Assembly: GCA_943371425.1 (NCBI GenBank)
Contig: CALRUR010000009.1
Coordinates: forward strand, 1-64,000
Origin: CAJBVG01 sp943371425
Lineage (GTDB): Bacteria > Bacteroidota > Bacteroidia > Sphingobacteriales > Sphingobacteriaceae
Length of the DNA: 64,000 nt
Direction: 5' to 3'
This document shows, piece after piece, positions 52,148 through 61,487 of the stretch; position 1 is the first letter of the stretch; each line of letters opens with the position of its first letter. The notes under the pieces are model-generated. The model was not told the DNA's origin. It searched no databases and saw only the letters and a program-made list of their open reading frames with translations. Made by a program: the position numbers and the translations under genes.

Positions 52148-54559
52148 ATGTTTATTAAAAAACAAATTGTATGTGCATTACTATTATTGAGCAGTTTTGC
52201 AGTACAAGCGCAAACAGATTATCAAATTAAAATTGTTGATGATCAACAACAAGCTCTTCCTGGAGCTACCATCTCTATCGATGGAATTCTATTTGCACAA
52301 ACAGATGAAAACGGTTTGTACAAAGTAACACTCAATCAATCGAAGGTCTCTCTGCACATCAGCATGATTGGTTTTTATCCTTTTACACAAATAGTGGATT
52401 TAAAAAAGCAAAACGTATTTGTGTTAAGGAAAAATGTCTATGTATCAGAAGATGCACTCGTAACAGCAACACGTATTAACAAAGATGCTGCGGGTACCTT
52501 TTCTTTATTAGACAAAGAGTACATTAAAAAAGTGAATATGGGGCAAGACTTGCCCTATATACTTAACCAAACGCCCGGTGTAGTTATTACTTCAGATGCT
52601 GGAACAGGCATTGGATATACGGGCATACGCATAAGAGGTACAGACCAAACGCGTACAAACTTAACCATTAATGGCATTCCATTAAATGATGCTGAATCGC
52701 AAGGAACCTTTACGGTAAATATTCCTGATTTTGCATCATCAGTAGAAAACATACAAGTGCAAAGAGGTGTGGGTACTTCTACAAATGGCGGTGGTGCATT
52801 TGGAGCAAGTATTAACATTCAAACAGATAATATGCCAGATACCGCTTATGCTGAAGTAAACATTACTCAAGGTGGTTTTGAAGCTAATAAGTTGTTGTTT
52901 GGAAATCAAATGGAACGCTATTCGGCTAAAGTAAATACCGGTTTAATAGATGGGCATTGGAATTTTTCTGGTCGTTTATCTAAAATTGCAAACGTTGGGT
53001 ATATCGAAAACAGTTCTGCAGTTTTAAAATCTTTTTTTAGCTCTGCCTCTTATCGAAATGAAAAACACCTAATAAAATTTAATGTGTTTTCTGGAGTAGA
53101 AAAAACGTTCTTAGCATGGAACGGTGTGCCGCAAGATTCATTAAAAACAAACAGAAGGTATAACCCTATTAATGCCGAATACAATGATCAATATGATAAT
53201 TATCAGCAAGATCATTATCAAATTTTCGAATCATTTAAATTAAACAAACGCAATCATATAAATTTAGGTTATCATTTTACAAGAGGTCGTGGATATTTTC
53301 AAGAATTTAGATACGATCAGTCTTTTTCAAATTATAATTTAGATTCTGTTTTCGTTGGAAACGATACAATTGCAAGTTCAGATATTTTAAGAAGAAGATG
53401 GTTACGTAATACTTTTGAAGGCATTGTGTATAGTTGGGAATATACTTCGCTTGATAAATTTAGTTTAACCATTGGAGGTTCTGCAAATAAATACGATGGA
53501 GAACATTTTGGAGAAATTGTATGGGCTAAATACGCCTCTAACTCTCAACCTGGGCATCGTTTTTACACTGGTTGGGGTTATAAAAAAGAGTTTAATATTT
53601 ATGCTAAAAGTAATTACCAATTTACTAATGCATTACAAGCTTTTATCGATTTGCAGTTTCGCGCTATTGATTATAAACTAGAAGGAAACAATAAAGACCA
53701 AGTAATTATTGATCAACAACATCAACTAAATTTCTTTAATCCAAAGGCTGGTGTGTCTTATAATATTACGAATGATAATAATATTTATTTGAGCCTTGGT
53801 GTGGCAAATAAAGAACCAAACCGCGACGATTTTATTAATGGAAAAGTAAATAACTTAATTCCAAAATCAGAACAATTACGAAATGTAGAAATTGGCTGGA
53901 GGAAAAAAAGTGCTAATTTTAATATTGATGTGAATACCTATTTAATGGATTATAAAAATCAATTGGTATTAACTGGCGAGGTAAATAATGTGGGCGAATA
54001 TTTAAGAGTAAATACTCCCAATAGTTTTAGAGCAGGTGTTGAAGCCAGTGCCACCTATAATTACACTTCTAAAATTAGCATCTCTGCAAACATTGCTTTA
54101 AGTAAAAATAAAATTGCTTCGTTTACAGAATCTATTTATGAGTATGATGCCGATTATAATTACGTGGGTGTATTGTTAAGAGAGCATAAAAATACCGATA
54201 TCTCTTTTTCTCCAAATATTGTAGCAGGTTCTAGAGTACGTTATAAAGTTTATCAGAATTTATTTGTAAGTGTAGAATCTAAATATGTTGGTAAACAATA
54301 CATGGATAATACCTCTAATGAATTACGTAAGTTAGATCCATTTTTTGTAAACGATTTATTTTTAGATTATAACTTAAGAGTTAAAAATTTAATTCCATCA
54401 TTTACCCTTACCTTAAAAGTAAACAATGTATTTAATACACTATACGAGCCCAATGGCTATACCTATAGTTTAATTGAAAGCGGTGTAGAAAACAATTACA
54501 ATTTCTATTATCCTCAAGCTGGAAGGAATTACATGATGGCTATGAATTTCAAGTTTTAG
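52148..54559 (+). CDS. TonB-dependent outer-membrane receptor, predicted thiamine transporter
   Basis: An 803-residue receptor. Residues 1-21 are a signal peptide. About 24-100 form a carboxypeptidase-regulatory-like domain (QALPGATISIDGI). The plug follows at about 108-225 (LPYILNQTPGVVITSDAG, GIRIRGTDQTRTNLTINGIPL). The 22-strand barrel runs to a terminal Phe (MMAMNFKF), with a late motif LTLKVNNVFNTLYEPNGY. A TPP riboswitch in the leader indicates that it takes up thiamine or a precursor, as proposed for riboswitch-linked receptors in Bacteroidetes. No thiamine inner-membrane transporter is adjacent. Confidence 0.9.
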   Translation: MFIKKQIVCALLLLSSFAVQAQTDYQIKIVDDQQQALPGATISIDGILFAQTDENGLYKVTLNQSKVSLHISMIGFYPFTQIVDLKKQNVFVLRKNVYVSEDALVTATRINKDAAGTFSLLDKEYIKKVNMGQDLPYILNQTPGVVITSDAGTGIGYTGIRIRGTDQTRTNLTINGIPLNDAESQGTFTVNIPDFASSVENIQVQRGVGTSTNGGGAFGASINIQTDNMPDTAYAEVNITQGGFEANKLLFGNQMERYSAKVNTGLIDGHWNFSGRLSKIANVGYIENSSAVLKSFFSSASYRNEKHLIKFNVFSGVEKTFLAWNGVPQDSLKTNRRYNPINAEYNDQYDNYQQDHYQIFESFKLNKRNHINLGYHFTRGRGYFQEFRYDQSFSNYNLDSVFVGNDTIASSDILRRRWLRNTFEGIVYSWEYTSLDKFSLTIGGSANKYDGEHFGEIVWAKYASNSQPGHRFYTGWGYKKEFNIYAKSNYQFTNALQAFIDLQFRAIDYKLEGNNKDQVIIDQQHQLNFFNPKAGVSYNITNDNNIYLSLGVANKEPNRDDFINGKVNNLIPKSEQLRNVEIGWRKKSANFNIDVNTYLMDYKNQLVLTGEVNNVGEYLRVNTPNSFRAGVEASATYNYTSKISISANIALSKNKIASFTESIYEYDADYNYVGVLLREHKNTDISFSPNIVAGSRVRYKVYQNLFVSVESKYVGKQYMDNTSNELRKLDPFFVNDLFLDYNLRVKNLIPSFTLTLKVNNVFNTLYEPNGYTYSLIESGVENNYNFYYPQAGRNYMMAMNFKF

Positions 54560-54565
54560 TTTAAT

Positions 54566-54600
54566 AAATAAAGGGAGCTAAATTTTAGCTCCCTTTATTT
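54566..54600. terminator. Bidirectional terminator between receptor and porX
   Basis: AAATAAAGGGAGCTAAA (54566-54582) pairs with TTTAGCTCCCTTTATTT (54584-54600) in a nearly loopless palindrome that will form a stem of about 15 bp. A/T runs flank both sides. The right arm overlaps the last bases of porX. Confidence 0.85.
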
Positions 54601-56149
54601 ATTTACTTGTATAAACAACATATGGTATTAGCATTTCTTCTAAAGAAATACCTCCATGCTGAAATGTATTGTTAAAGAAATTTACAAAATGATTGTAGTT
54701 GTTTGGATATACAAAATAATAATCTTCTTTAGCAAAAATAAAGGTTTGACTAACATTTACTTTTGGTAAAAAACCTTCAGCTGGGTTTTTAATTTCAAGT
54801 ACTTCTTTATGGTTGTAATTTAAATTCTTCCCTTGTTTGTAACGCAAATTACTATTCACAGTTCTGTCGCCTACAACCTTACTTGGTGTTTTTACTCGTA
54901 TAGTACCATGGTCGGTAGTAATTATTAATCGCGATGGCTTTTGTGAAATTTTCACGATGGCTTCTAACAATGGAGAATGCTCAAACCACGATAGCGTAAG
55001 GGATCTGTATGCACTCTCATCTGGAGCAAGCTCTCTAATTATTTCCATTTCTGTACGAGCATGCGATAGCATATCAACAAAATTATATACAATTACATTT
55101 AATTGATTTTGAAATTTCTGATTGATGCTATCTACTAAATTTTTTCCTTCTTCATTGTTTACTACTTTTACATAGCTGCATTTTATATTTTTACGTAAGC
55201 GTGCTAATTGTGCTTGCAAAAACTCTTCTTCGTGCATGTTTTTTCCGCCCTCATCTTCGTCGTTTTTCCAAAGTTTTGGATGTTGTTTTTCCATTTCTAA
55301 TGGAAGTAGTCCGGAGAAAATTGCATTACGTGCATACTGAGTTGCCGTAGGTAAAATACTGGTGTAAATTTCTTCTTCTTCTAATCTAAAATACTCATTT
55401 ATAGTAGGCATTATTACCTTCCATTGGTCGTATCTTAAATTATCAATTAAAATAAAAAATGTTGGAATTTGATCAGATAATTGTGGAAATACTTTTTGTT
55501 TCATTAATTGATGCGACTGTAGAGGTGCTCTATCTGGTTCTTTTAACCAACGCAAATAATTTTTTTCTACGTATTTTGAAAATAGAGCATTGGCTTCTTG
55601 TTTCTGATGGGTTAGAATTTCATGCATCCCTGTGTCTTGCAATTTTTCTAATTCTAATTCCCAAAACACTAATTTTTTATATACATCTTTCCATTCCTCA
55701 ATAGTAGAAACATCATTTAATGCGATACCTAAATTTCTGAATTCTTGTTGATAAGCAGAATTCGTTTTTTCAGATACCAATCTTTTATTATCAATTATTT
55801 TTTTAAGCGTTAATAATATTTGTTTAGGATTAACCGGTTTAATGAGATAGTCGGCAATTTTACTACCAATGGCATCTTCCATTAAATATTCTTCTTCATT
55901 CTTAGTGATGAGCACTACGGGTAAATCAATATAATTTTTCTTAATTTCTTGAAGCGTCTCTAAACCAGAGAGACCGGGCATGTTTTCATCTAAAAACACT
56001 ACATCAACTTTTTCAGTTTTTAATAAATCAATCGCATCCGAACCATTTGTAGTACTTATTACTTTATAACCCTTATCTTGTAAAAATAAGATATGTGGTT
56101 TTAATAAATCTATTTCATCATCTGCCCACAATATGATTGTTTCTTGCAT
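54599..56149 (-). CDS. porX: PorX: response regulator with PglZ phosphatase-like effector domain
   Basis: A 516-residue regulator of type IX secretion. The receiver domain has the acidic pair Asp10-Asp11, phospho-acceptor Asp54 (FLDENMPG), Thr83 and Lys105. A linker of helices leads to the PglZ domain, an alkaline-phosphatase-like fold with LIDNLRYDQW near 236-244, the nucleophile-position Thr271 (LPTATQYARN), Asp414-His415 (TTDHGT) and His499 (QHGGIS). In Porphyromonas and Flavobacterium PorX works with the kinase PorY and a SigP-type sigma factor; neither is in the window. It is divergent from the HD hydrolase gene. Confidence 0.94.
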   Translation of the reverse strand: MQETIILWADDEIDLLKPHILFLQDKGYKVISTTNGSDAIDLLKTEKVDVVFLDENMPGLSGLETLQEIKKNYIDLPVVLITKNEEEYLMEDAIGSKIADYLIKPVNPKQILLTLKKIIDNKRLVSEKTNSAYQQEFRNLGIALNDVSTIEEWKDVYKKLVFWELELEKLQDTGMHEILTHQKQEANALFSKYVEKNYLRWLKEPDRAPLQSHQLMKQKVFPQLSDQIPTFFILIDNLRYDQWKVIMPTINEYFRLEEEEIYTSILPTATQYARNAIFSGLLPLEMEKQHPKLWKNDEDEGGKNMHEEEFLQAQLARLRKNIKCSYVKVVNNEEGKNLVDSINQKFQNQLNVIVYNFVDMLSHARTEMEIIRELAPDESAYRSLTLSWFEHSPLLEAIVKISQKPSRLIITTDHGTIRVKTPSKVVGDRTVNSNLRYKQGKNLNYNHKEVLEIKNPAEGFLPKVNVSQTFIFAKEDYYFVYPNNYNHFVNFFNNTFQHGGISLEEMLIPYVVYTSK

Positions 56150-56215
56150 ATATTTTATTTTAATTTCTCGTTTCCGTTAAAATTAACAAATTTGTATGGC
56201 TTTTATTGTTGTGCT

Positions 56216-57439
56216 TTGAATAAAAAGAAAATATTTAACGACCCTGTGTATGGTTTTGTAAGTGTACCTTATGAAATAATTTTTGATTTAATTGAACATC
56301 CATACTTCCAACGTTTACGAAATATTAAACAGTTGGGTTTAACTCATTTAGTTTACCCCGGTGCGCTTCACACTCGTTTCCACCATGCATTAGGTGCTAT
56401 GCATTTAATGGGAATTGCTTTAGAAACCCTCAGAAATAAGGGCATTGAAATTACCGATGAAGAAGCCAAAGCTGCCACCATCGCCATCTTATTACACGAC
56501 ATTGGGCACGGACCATTTTCTCATGCGCTCGAAAGTTGCATCGTACCAAGCATCCATCATGAAGATCTTTCTATATTATTGATGAAAAGATTAAATGAAG
56601 AGTTTAATGGAGAGCTAACTTTAGCCATTGAAATATTTGAAGATAAATACACTAAAAAATTCTTACACCAATTGGTATCAGGTCAATTAGACATGGATAG
56701 AATGGATTACCTCAATAGAGATAGCTTTTATACAGGTGTTTCTGAAGGAGTAATTGGTTTTGATCGTATATTAAAAATGATTTATGTAATAAACGATCAA
56801 TTGGTTATTGAAGAAAAAGGAATTTATTCTATTGAAAAGTTTTTAATTGCTCGCCGTTTAATGTATTGGCAAGTGTATTTCCATAAAACAGTAATTGCAG
56901 CCGAGCAATTGTTGTTAAAGATATTAAAGCGTGCTAAAGAGTTAGCCATCAATGGTCATACATTGTTTGCAAGTCCATCTTTTGAATTTTTACTAAAAAA
57001 TAATCCGAGTGCTGATGATTTTAAAGGCGACCCTCGATTTTTAGATGCTTTTTCAAACATAGATGATCATGATATTTATACCTCTATTAAAGTATGGACA
57101 AATGATTCTGACCGAGTGCTCTCGCTCTTATGTTCGGAGTTAATAAACAGAAGATTGTACTCAATAGAAATCCAAAACGACTCAATTAATGCAGATCAAG
57201 TAGAACTAAGAGAAGTAGAATTGGCTAAAAATTGGCAAATTGAACCAGAGAATGCGCATTATTTTGTTTTTACAGGAATCATTAATAATAATGCATACAA
57301 CCCAGATAGTGGTAAAATATTTATTTTAACCAAAGCCAAAGGTTTACAAGACATTGCGGTGTGTTCTGATGGTTTAAATTTAGAAGCATTATCAAAAACA
57401 GTGCAAAAACATTTTATCTGTTACCCTAAGTATCGCTAA
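56216..57439 (+). CDS. HD-domain phosphohydrolase
   Basis: A 407-residue protein from a TTG start (56216) giving the family beginning NKKKIFNDPVYGFVSVP; the longer frame from 56144 overlaps the porX start and adds an untypical hydrophobic leader. The HD metal site is LVYPGALHTRFHHALGAMH with ILLHDIGHGPFSH. The third block is QLDMDRMDYLNRD. Such proteins relate to dGTP triphosphohydrolases and SAMHD1; the substrate here is unknown. The porX-HD-lpxD order is common in Bacteroidota. Confidence 0.88.
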   Translation: MNKKKIFNDPVYGFVSVPYEIIFDLIEHPYFQRLRNIKQLGLTHLVYPGALHTRFHHALGAMHLMGIALETLRNKGIEITDEEAKAATIAILLHDIGHGPFSHALESCIVPSIHHEDLSILLMKRLNEEFNGELTLAIEIFEDKYTKKFLHQLVSGQLDMDRMDYLNRDSFYTGVSEGVIGFDRILKMIYVINDQLVIEEKGIYSIEKFLIARRLMYWQVYFHKTVIAAEQLLLKILKRAKELAINGHTLFASPSFEFLLKNNPSADDFKGDPRFLDAFSNIDDHDIYTSIKVWTNDSDRVLSLLCSELINRRLYSIEIQNDSINADQVELREVELAKNWQIEPENAHYFVFTGIINNNAYNPDSGKIFILTKAKGLQDIAVCSDGLNLEALSKTVQKHFICYPKYR

Positions 57440-57476
57440 AATGTTAACAAATTATTACACTTATTTCAATAATAGA

Positions 57477-57507
57477 TTTGCAGCATTGAAGGATAATTTT
57501 ATTTTTG
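57477..57507 (+). promoter_or_regulatory. lpxD promoter
   Basis: TTTG (57477-57480), exactly 19 bases, then TATTTTTG (57500-57507), a full match to TTTG-N19-TAnnTTTG. The ATG follows four bases after the -7 box, so the transcript is probably leaderless or nearly so. Confidence 0.65.
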
Positions 57508-57511
57508 TATA

Positions 57512-58552
57512 ATGCAATTTAAGGCAATAGAAATTTGTGTATTACTCAATGGAGAATTAGAAGGTAATCCCGACGAAGTTGTCTATTCATTAGCTAAAAT
57601 AGAAGAAGGCAAAAAAGGCTCCTTGTCTTTCTTAGCCAATCCTAAATACGAACCACATTTGTATACCACAGAAGCCTCTGTAGTAATAATAAACAAAGAC
57701 CTAGTACTAGAAAAGCCCATTTCTGCAACATTAATACGTGTAGAAAATGCTTATACTTCATTTTCGGTATTATTAGAAAAATACAACACCATCAAACTAA
57801 ATAAGTACGGTATAGAAGAACCAAATTTTATAAGTAAGAGTGCAAAATATGGCAAAGATTGCTATATAGGTGCTTTTGCATACATTGGCAACCATGCTAC
57901 CATTGGTAATAATGTAAAAATATACCCTCAAGTTTATATTGGCGATAATGTTACCATTGCAGATGGCACCACCTTGTTTTCGGGTGTAAAAGTTTATTCT
58001 GATTGTGTAATAGGCCAAAATGTGATTGTACACTCAGGTGCAGTTATTGGCAGTGATGGTTTCGGCTTTGCCCCACAGGCAGATGGAACCTTTCAAAAAG
58101 TAGCACAAATTGGAAATGTTATTATAGAAGACGATGTAGAAATTGGCTCTAACACCAGTATTGATAGAGCAACAATTGGTTCTACCGTTATTAAAAAAGG
58201 AGTAAAACTCGATAATTTAATTCAAATCGCCCATAATGTAGAGATTGGAGATAATACCGTTATTGCCTCACAATCTGGAATATCTGGAAGCACGCGAGTT
58301 GGTGAAAACTGTATTGTGGGCGGCCAAGTAGGAATTGTAGGGCATATACAAATTGCAAAAGGATCGCAAATAAATGCTAAATCAGGTATTTCTAAATCAA
58401 TTACTGAAGAAAATAAACAATGGAACGGTGCACCCGTATCGCCTTTTAGAGATTCTCTAAAAATGCAGGCAGTATACAGAAGGTTACCAGAATTAGAGAA
58501 ACGCATCGAAGAATTAGAACAATTATTGCGCGATTTAAAACAAACCATCTAA
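57512..58552 (+). CDS. lpxD: UDP-3-O-(3-hydroxymyristoyl)glucosamine N-acyltransferase
   Basis: The third committed step of lipid A synthesis, adding an N-linked hydroxyacyl chain. The 346-residue protein has an N-terminal uridine-binding domain (residues 1-100) and a left-handed beta-helix made of hexapeptide repeats (IGAFAYIGNHATIGNNVKI onward). The catalytic His is in IQIAHNVEIG and the family glycine block is SGISGSTRVGENC. A C-terminal coiled-coil helix (PELEKRIEELEQ) ends it. It has its own promoter and precedes lpxC-fabZ by 66 bases. Confidence 0.95.
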   Translation: MQFKAIEICVLLNGELEGNPDEVVYSLAKIEEGKKGSLSFLANPKYEPHLYTTEASVVIINKDLVLEKPISATLIRVENAYTSFSVLLEKYNTIKLNKYGIEEPNFISKSAKYGKDCYIGAFAYIGNHATIGNNVKIYPQVYIGDNVTIADGTTLFSGVKVYSDCVIGQNVIVHSGAVIGSDGFGFAPQADGTFQKVAQIGNVIIEDDVEIGSNTSIDRATIGSTVIKKGVKLDNLIQIAHNVEIGDNTVIASQSGISGSTRVGENCIVGGQVGIVGHIQIAKGSQINAKSGISKSITEENKQWNGAPVSPFRDSLKMQAVYRRLPELEKRIEELEQLLRDLKQTI

Positions 58553-58568
58553 AATCCTTCTCAAAGAT

Positions 58569-58599
58569 TTTGTTTAAACCTTGTTTCTAGATACATTTG
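58569..58599 (+). promoter_or_regulatory. lpxC-fabZ promoter
   Basis: TTTG (58569-58572), 19 bases, then TACATTTG (58592-58599), a full match to the Bacteroidota promoter consensus. A leader of about 13-15 bases would precede the ATG at 58619. It allows lpxC-fabZ, lpxA, the ABC ATPase gene and perhaps efp to be expressed separately from lpxD. Confidence 0.65.
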
Positions 58600-58618
58600 T
58601 CAGAATATTAGGTTAGGA

Positions 58619-60016
58619 ATGAACGTAAAACAAACTACATTAAAAGCCCCGGTAACGGTGGTTGGAGTTGGCTTGCATACAGGCACAGAGGTTACAATGA
58701 CCTTTAAACCAGCGCCAGAAAATCACGGATACAAATTTCAACGTGTTGATATTGAGGGCTCGCCAATTATTGATGCCGACGTAGACAATGTTACCGATAT
58801 TTCGAGAGGCACCACTTTAACTCAAAATGGAGCAAGTGTTTCTACTGTAGAACATTCATTAGCAGCATTAGCTGGTTTAGAAATCGACAATGTATTGATT
58901 GAACTCAATGGCCCAGAAGTTCCCATTATGGATGGTAGCTCTATGCCTTTTATTGAAGAAATTGAAAAAGTAGGCATCGCACAACAAGATGCAGATCGTG
59001 AGTATTTTGTAATTCCTAGCAATATAAATTACGAAGAAACAGACAGGCACGTAGAAATGACCGCTATGCCATATGTAGATGATTATAGAGTAACCGTAAT
59101 GGTTGATTATAACTCACCAGTATTGGGCAGTCAGCATGCATCTCTTTCTTCTATTTCAGAATTTAAAAAAGAAATTGCCTCGTGTAGAACCTTTTGTTTC
59201 TTACACGAACTAGAGATGTTGCTAAAACATAACCTTATAAAAGGGGGCGATTTAAACAATGCAATAGTGGTGGTTGATAAAGTGGTAGAAGACGAAGAAC
59301 TGGAGCATTTAGCTAAATTATTTAACCGCGAAAAAATAGCCGTTGCAAGAGAAGGAATATTAAATAACATTGAATTAAGATACCAGAATGAGCCAGCACG
59401 CCACAAACTGTTAGATGTGGTGGGCGATTTAGCCTTAATTGGTATGCCACTAAAAGGGCATATAATGGCTGCACGCCCTGGCCACGCTGCAAACGTAGCC
59501 TTCGCTAAAAAAATTAAAGCTCTTATTAAAAAAGAGAAAGCCAAAAAGAATATTCCAACATACGATCCAAATGCAAAGCCTGTTTATGATATAAATGGGA
59601 TAATGAATATTCTTCCACATCGCCAACCATTTTTATTAATCGATAAAATTACCGAGCTTACACAAAAACACGTAGTAGGGATTAAAAATGTAACGATGAA
59701 CGAAGAGTTTTTCAAAGGACATTTCCCTGGAAACCCTGTTATGCCTGGCGTTTTACAAATAGAAGCAATGGCACAAACAGGAGGAATATTAGTATTAAAC
59801 ACTGTTCCTGATCCTGAAAATTATTGGACATATTTCATGAAAATTGAAAATGCCCGCTTCAAGGATAAGGTACTTCCGGGAGATACTATTATATTTAGGT
59901 GCGATTTAACTGCTCCTATACGTAGAGGAATTTGCCAAATGCGAGGAATTGCCTTTGTAGGCGATAAAATTGTAATGGAAGCAGAATTAATGGCACAAAT
60001 TGTAAGAAAAAGCTAA
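58619..60016 (+). CDS. lpxC/fabZ: Bifunctional LpxC deacetylase / FabZ dehydratase
   Basis: A 465-residue fusion typical of Bacteroidota. Residues 1 to about 305 are LpxC, the zinc-dependent deacetylase that commits UDP-acyl-GlcNAc to lipid A; zinc ligands are the His in STVEHSLAAL and the His and Asp in RHKLLDVVGD, with KGHIMAARPGH near its end. Residues about 320-465 are FabZ, the 3-hydroxyacyl-ACP dehydratase, with LPHRQPFLLIDKI and the catalytic GHFPGNPVMPGVLQIEAMAQ. The fusion ties the first committed lipid A step to fatty-acid elongation. lpxA follows by nine bases. Confidence 0.97.
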   Translation: MNVKQTTLKAPVTVVGVGLHTGTEVTMTFKPAPENHGYKFQRVDIEGSPIIDADVDNVTDISRGTTLTQNGASVSTVEHSLAALAGLEIDNVLIELNGPEVPIMDGSSMPFIEEIEKVGIAQQDADREYFVIPSNINYEETDRHVEMTAMPYVDDYRVTVMVDYNSPVLGSQHASLSSISEFKKEIASCRTFCFLHELEMLLKHNLIKGGDLNNAIVVVDKVVEDEELEHLAKLFNREKIAVAREGILNNIELRYQNEPARHKLLDVVGDLALIGMPLKGHIMAARPGHAANVAFAKKIKALIKKEKAKKNIPTYDPNAKPVYDINGIMNILPHRQPFLLIDKITELTQKHVVGIKNVTMNEEFFKGHFPGNPVMPGVLQIEAMAQTGGILVLNTVPDPENYWTYFMKIENARFKDKVLPGDTIIFRCDLTAPIRRGICQMRGIAFVGDKIVMEAELMAQIVRKS

Positions 60017-60025
60017 ACCAAACGA

Positions 60026-60808
60026 ATGATATCTCCACTTGCCTCAGTACACCCCAAAGCGAAGATAGCCGACAATGTAACCATTGAGCCCTTTACTACG
60101 ATATATGCAAACGTAGAAATTGGCGAAGGTACATGGATTGGTCCGAATGCTACCATTATGGATGGAGCACGCATCGGTAAAAATTGTAAAATTTTTCCAG
60201 GTGCGGTAGTATCCGCAATTCCTCAAGATTTAAAATTTAGAGGTGAAGATACCCTTGCTGAAATTGGTGATGGCACAGTGATCCGCGAATGTGTAACTAT
60301 AAACCGTGGCACTGTAGATAAAAATACTACGAGTATCGGAAAAAATTGTTTGTTAATGGCTTATGCACACGTGGCACACGATTGTATTTTGGGCAATAAC
60401 GTTATACTTGCAAACAACGTAAATCTTGCTGGCCATGTTACCATAGAAGATTACGCCATTTTAGAAGGCATGGCCGCAGTTGGTCAGTTTTTAAGAATAG
60501 GCTCACATACCTTTATTGCTGGTGGCACCTTGGTTCGTAAAAATGTTCCGCCATATACAAAAGCAGCTCGCGAACCTATTTCTTATGTAGGTATTAATTC
60601 TGTTGGCTTACGTCGTCGTGGTTTTTCTGATGATGAAATTCGCCAAATAGAAGACATTTATAGAATACTATACGTTAAAGGATATTCTATTTCTAATGCT
60701 GTACCGATGATTGAATCTGAAATTGCCGAAAGTCCTATAAAAACAGGTATTTTGGAGTTTATCAACTCATCTACCAATGGCATTATGAAAGGTTACTCTC
60801 GCGATTAA
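60026..60808 (+). CDS. lpxA: UDP-N-acetylglucosamine O-acyltransferase
   Basis: The first step of lipid A synthesis, O-acylating UDP-GlcNAc from hydroxyacyl-ACP. The 260-residue protein is a left-handed beta-helix of hexapeptide repeats (IEPFTTIYANVEIGEGTWIG) with the catalytic His in AYAHVAHDC and a helical C-terminal domain (VGINSVGLRRRGFSDDEI). The stop overlaps the start of the ABC ATPase gene by one base. With lpxD and lpxC-fabZ the early lipid A steps are complete here. Confidence 0.97.
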   Translation: MISPLASVHPKAKIADNVTIEPFTTIYANVEIGEGTWIGPNATIMDGARIGKNCKIFPGAVVSAIPQDLKFRGEDTLAEIGDGTVIRECVTINRGTVDKNTTSIGKNCLLMAYAHVAHDCILGNNVILANNVNLAGHVTIEDYAILEGMAAVGQFLRIGSHTFIAGGTLVRKNVPPYTKAAREPISYVGINSVGLRRRGFSDDEIRQIEDIYRILYVKGYSISNAVPMIESEIAESPIKTGILEFINSSTNGIMKGYSRD

Positions 60809-61431
60809 TGCATATTCAACTAGCGCAAATTGGTAAAAAATTTAACAGAGAATGGGTGTTTAAAAACATCAATCTCGATATACCTTTTGGCACTCGTTTA
60901 GCAGTATTAGGTTCTAATGGATCTGGTAAATCAACACTGCTACAAATTATTTCTGGCATATTAAGCCCCTCTGATGGTAGCATTGTTTACAAACATCAAA
61001 CTAAAAACATTTCTGCCGACCAAGCTTTTTTATACCTCAGCATCGCATCGCCTTATTTAGAATTAATAGAAGAAATGACTTTAATAGAAATGATAAACTT
61101 CCATTTCTCTTTTAAAAATAGATATCAAAATAAAACAAACGAAGAGTTATTAGCATTGCTAGGCTTAACTACTTCCATCAATAAAGAAATTAGGTACTTT
61201 TCTTCGGGTATGAAACAACGTACAAAACTGTTATTAGCTATACTTTCTGATGTGCCTTGTGTTTTATTAGACGAACCTTGCTCTAACTTAGATAAACAGG
61301 GTATTGCATGGTATCAAAGCTTATTAAATAACTACTTAGGAGGTAGAACTTTAATAGTTTGTTCTAACCAAGAATATGAATATGAAATTTGTGATAAAAG
61401 CATTTCAATATTAGATTATAAATCGGCCTAA
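60808..61431 (+). CDS. Orphan ABC transporter ATP-binding protein
   Basis: A 207-residue ATPase: Walker A GSNGSGKSTLL (about 35-45), signature degenerate as YFSSGMKQR, and Walker B VLLDEPCSNLD. No permease gene is adjacent; the gene is coupled to lpxA by a one-base overlap and followed by efp after 56 bases. It could pair with a permease elsewhere for lipid or lipoprotein export, as the lipid A context suggests. The short length and degenerate signature resemble CcmA- or YxlF-like ATPases. Confidence 0.85.
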   Translation: MHIQLAQIGKKFNREWVFKNINLDIPFGTRLAVLGSNGSGKSTLLQIISGILSPSDGSIVYKHQTKNISADQAFLYLSIASPYLELIEEMTLIEMINFHFSFKNRYQNKTNEELLALLGLTTSINKEIRYFSSGMKQRTKLLLAILSDVPCVLLDEPCSNLDKQGIAWYQSLLNNYLGGRTLIVCSNQEYEYEICDKSISILDYKSA

Positions 61432-61487
61432 TGCCTAAATTTATTATCTTTGCTGACCTTTAAATAATATCATAACAGAAAAAATAT

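Noticed and set aside
56144..56215. N-terminal extension of the HD hydrolase from the TTG at 56144
   Set aside because: It overlaps the porX start on the other strand and adds residues not seen in the family; the TTG at 56216 gives the conserved beginning.
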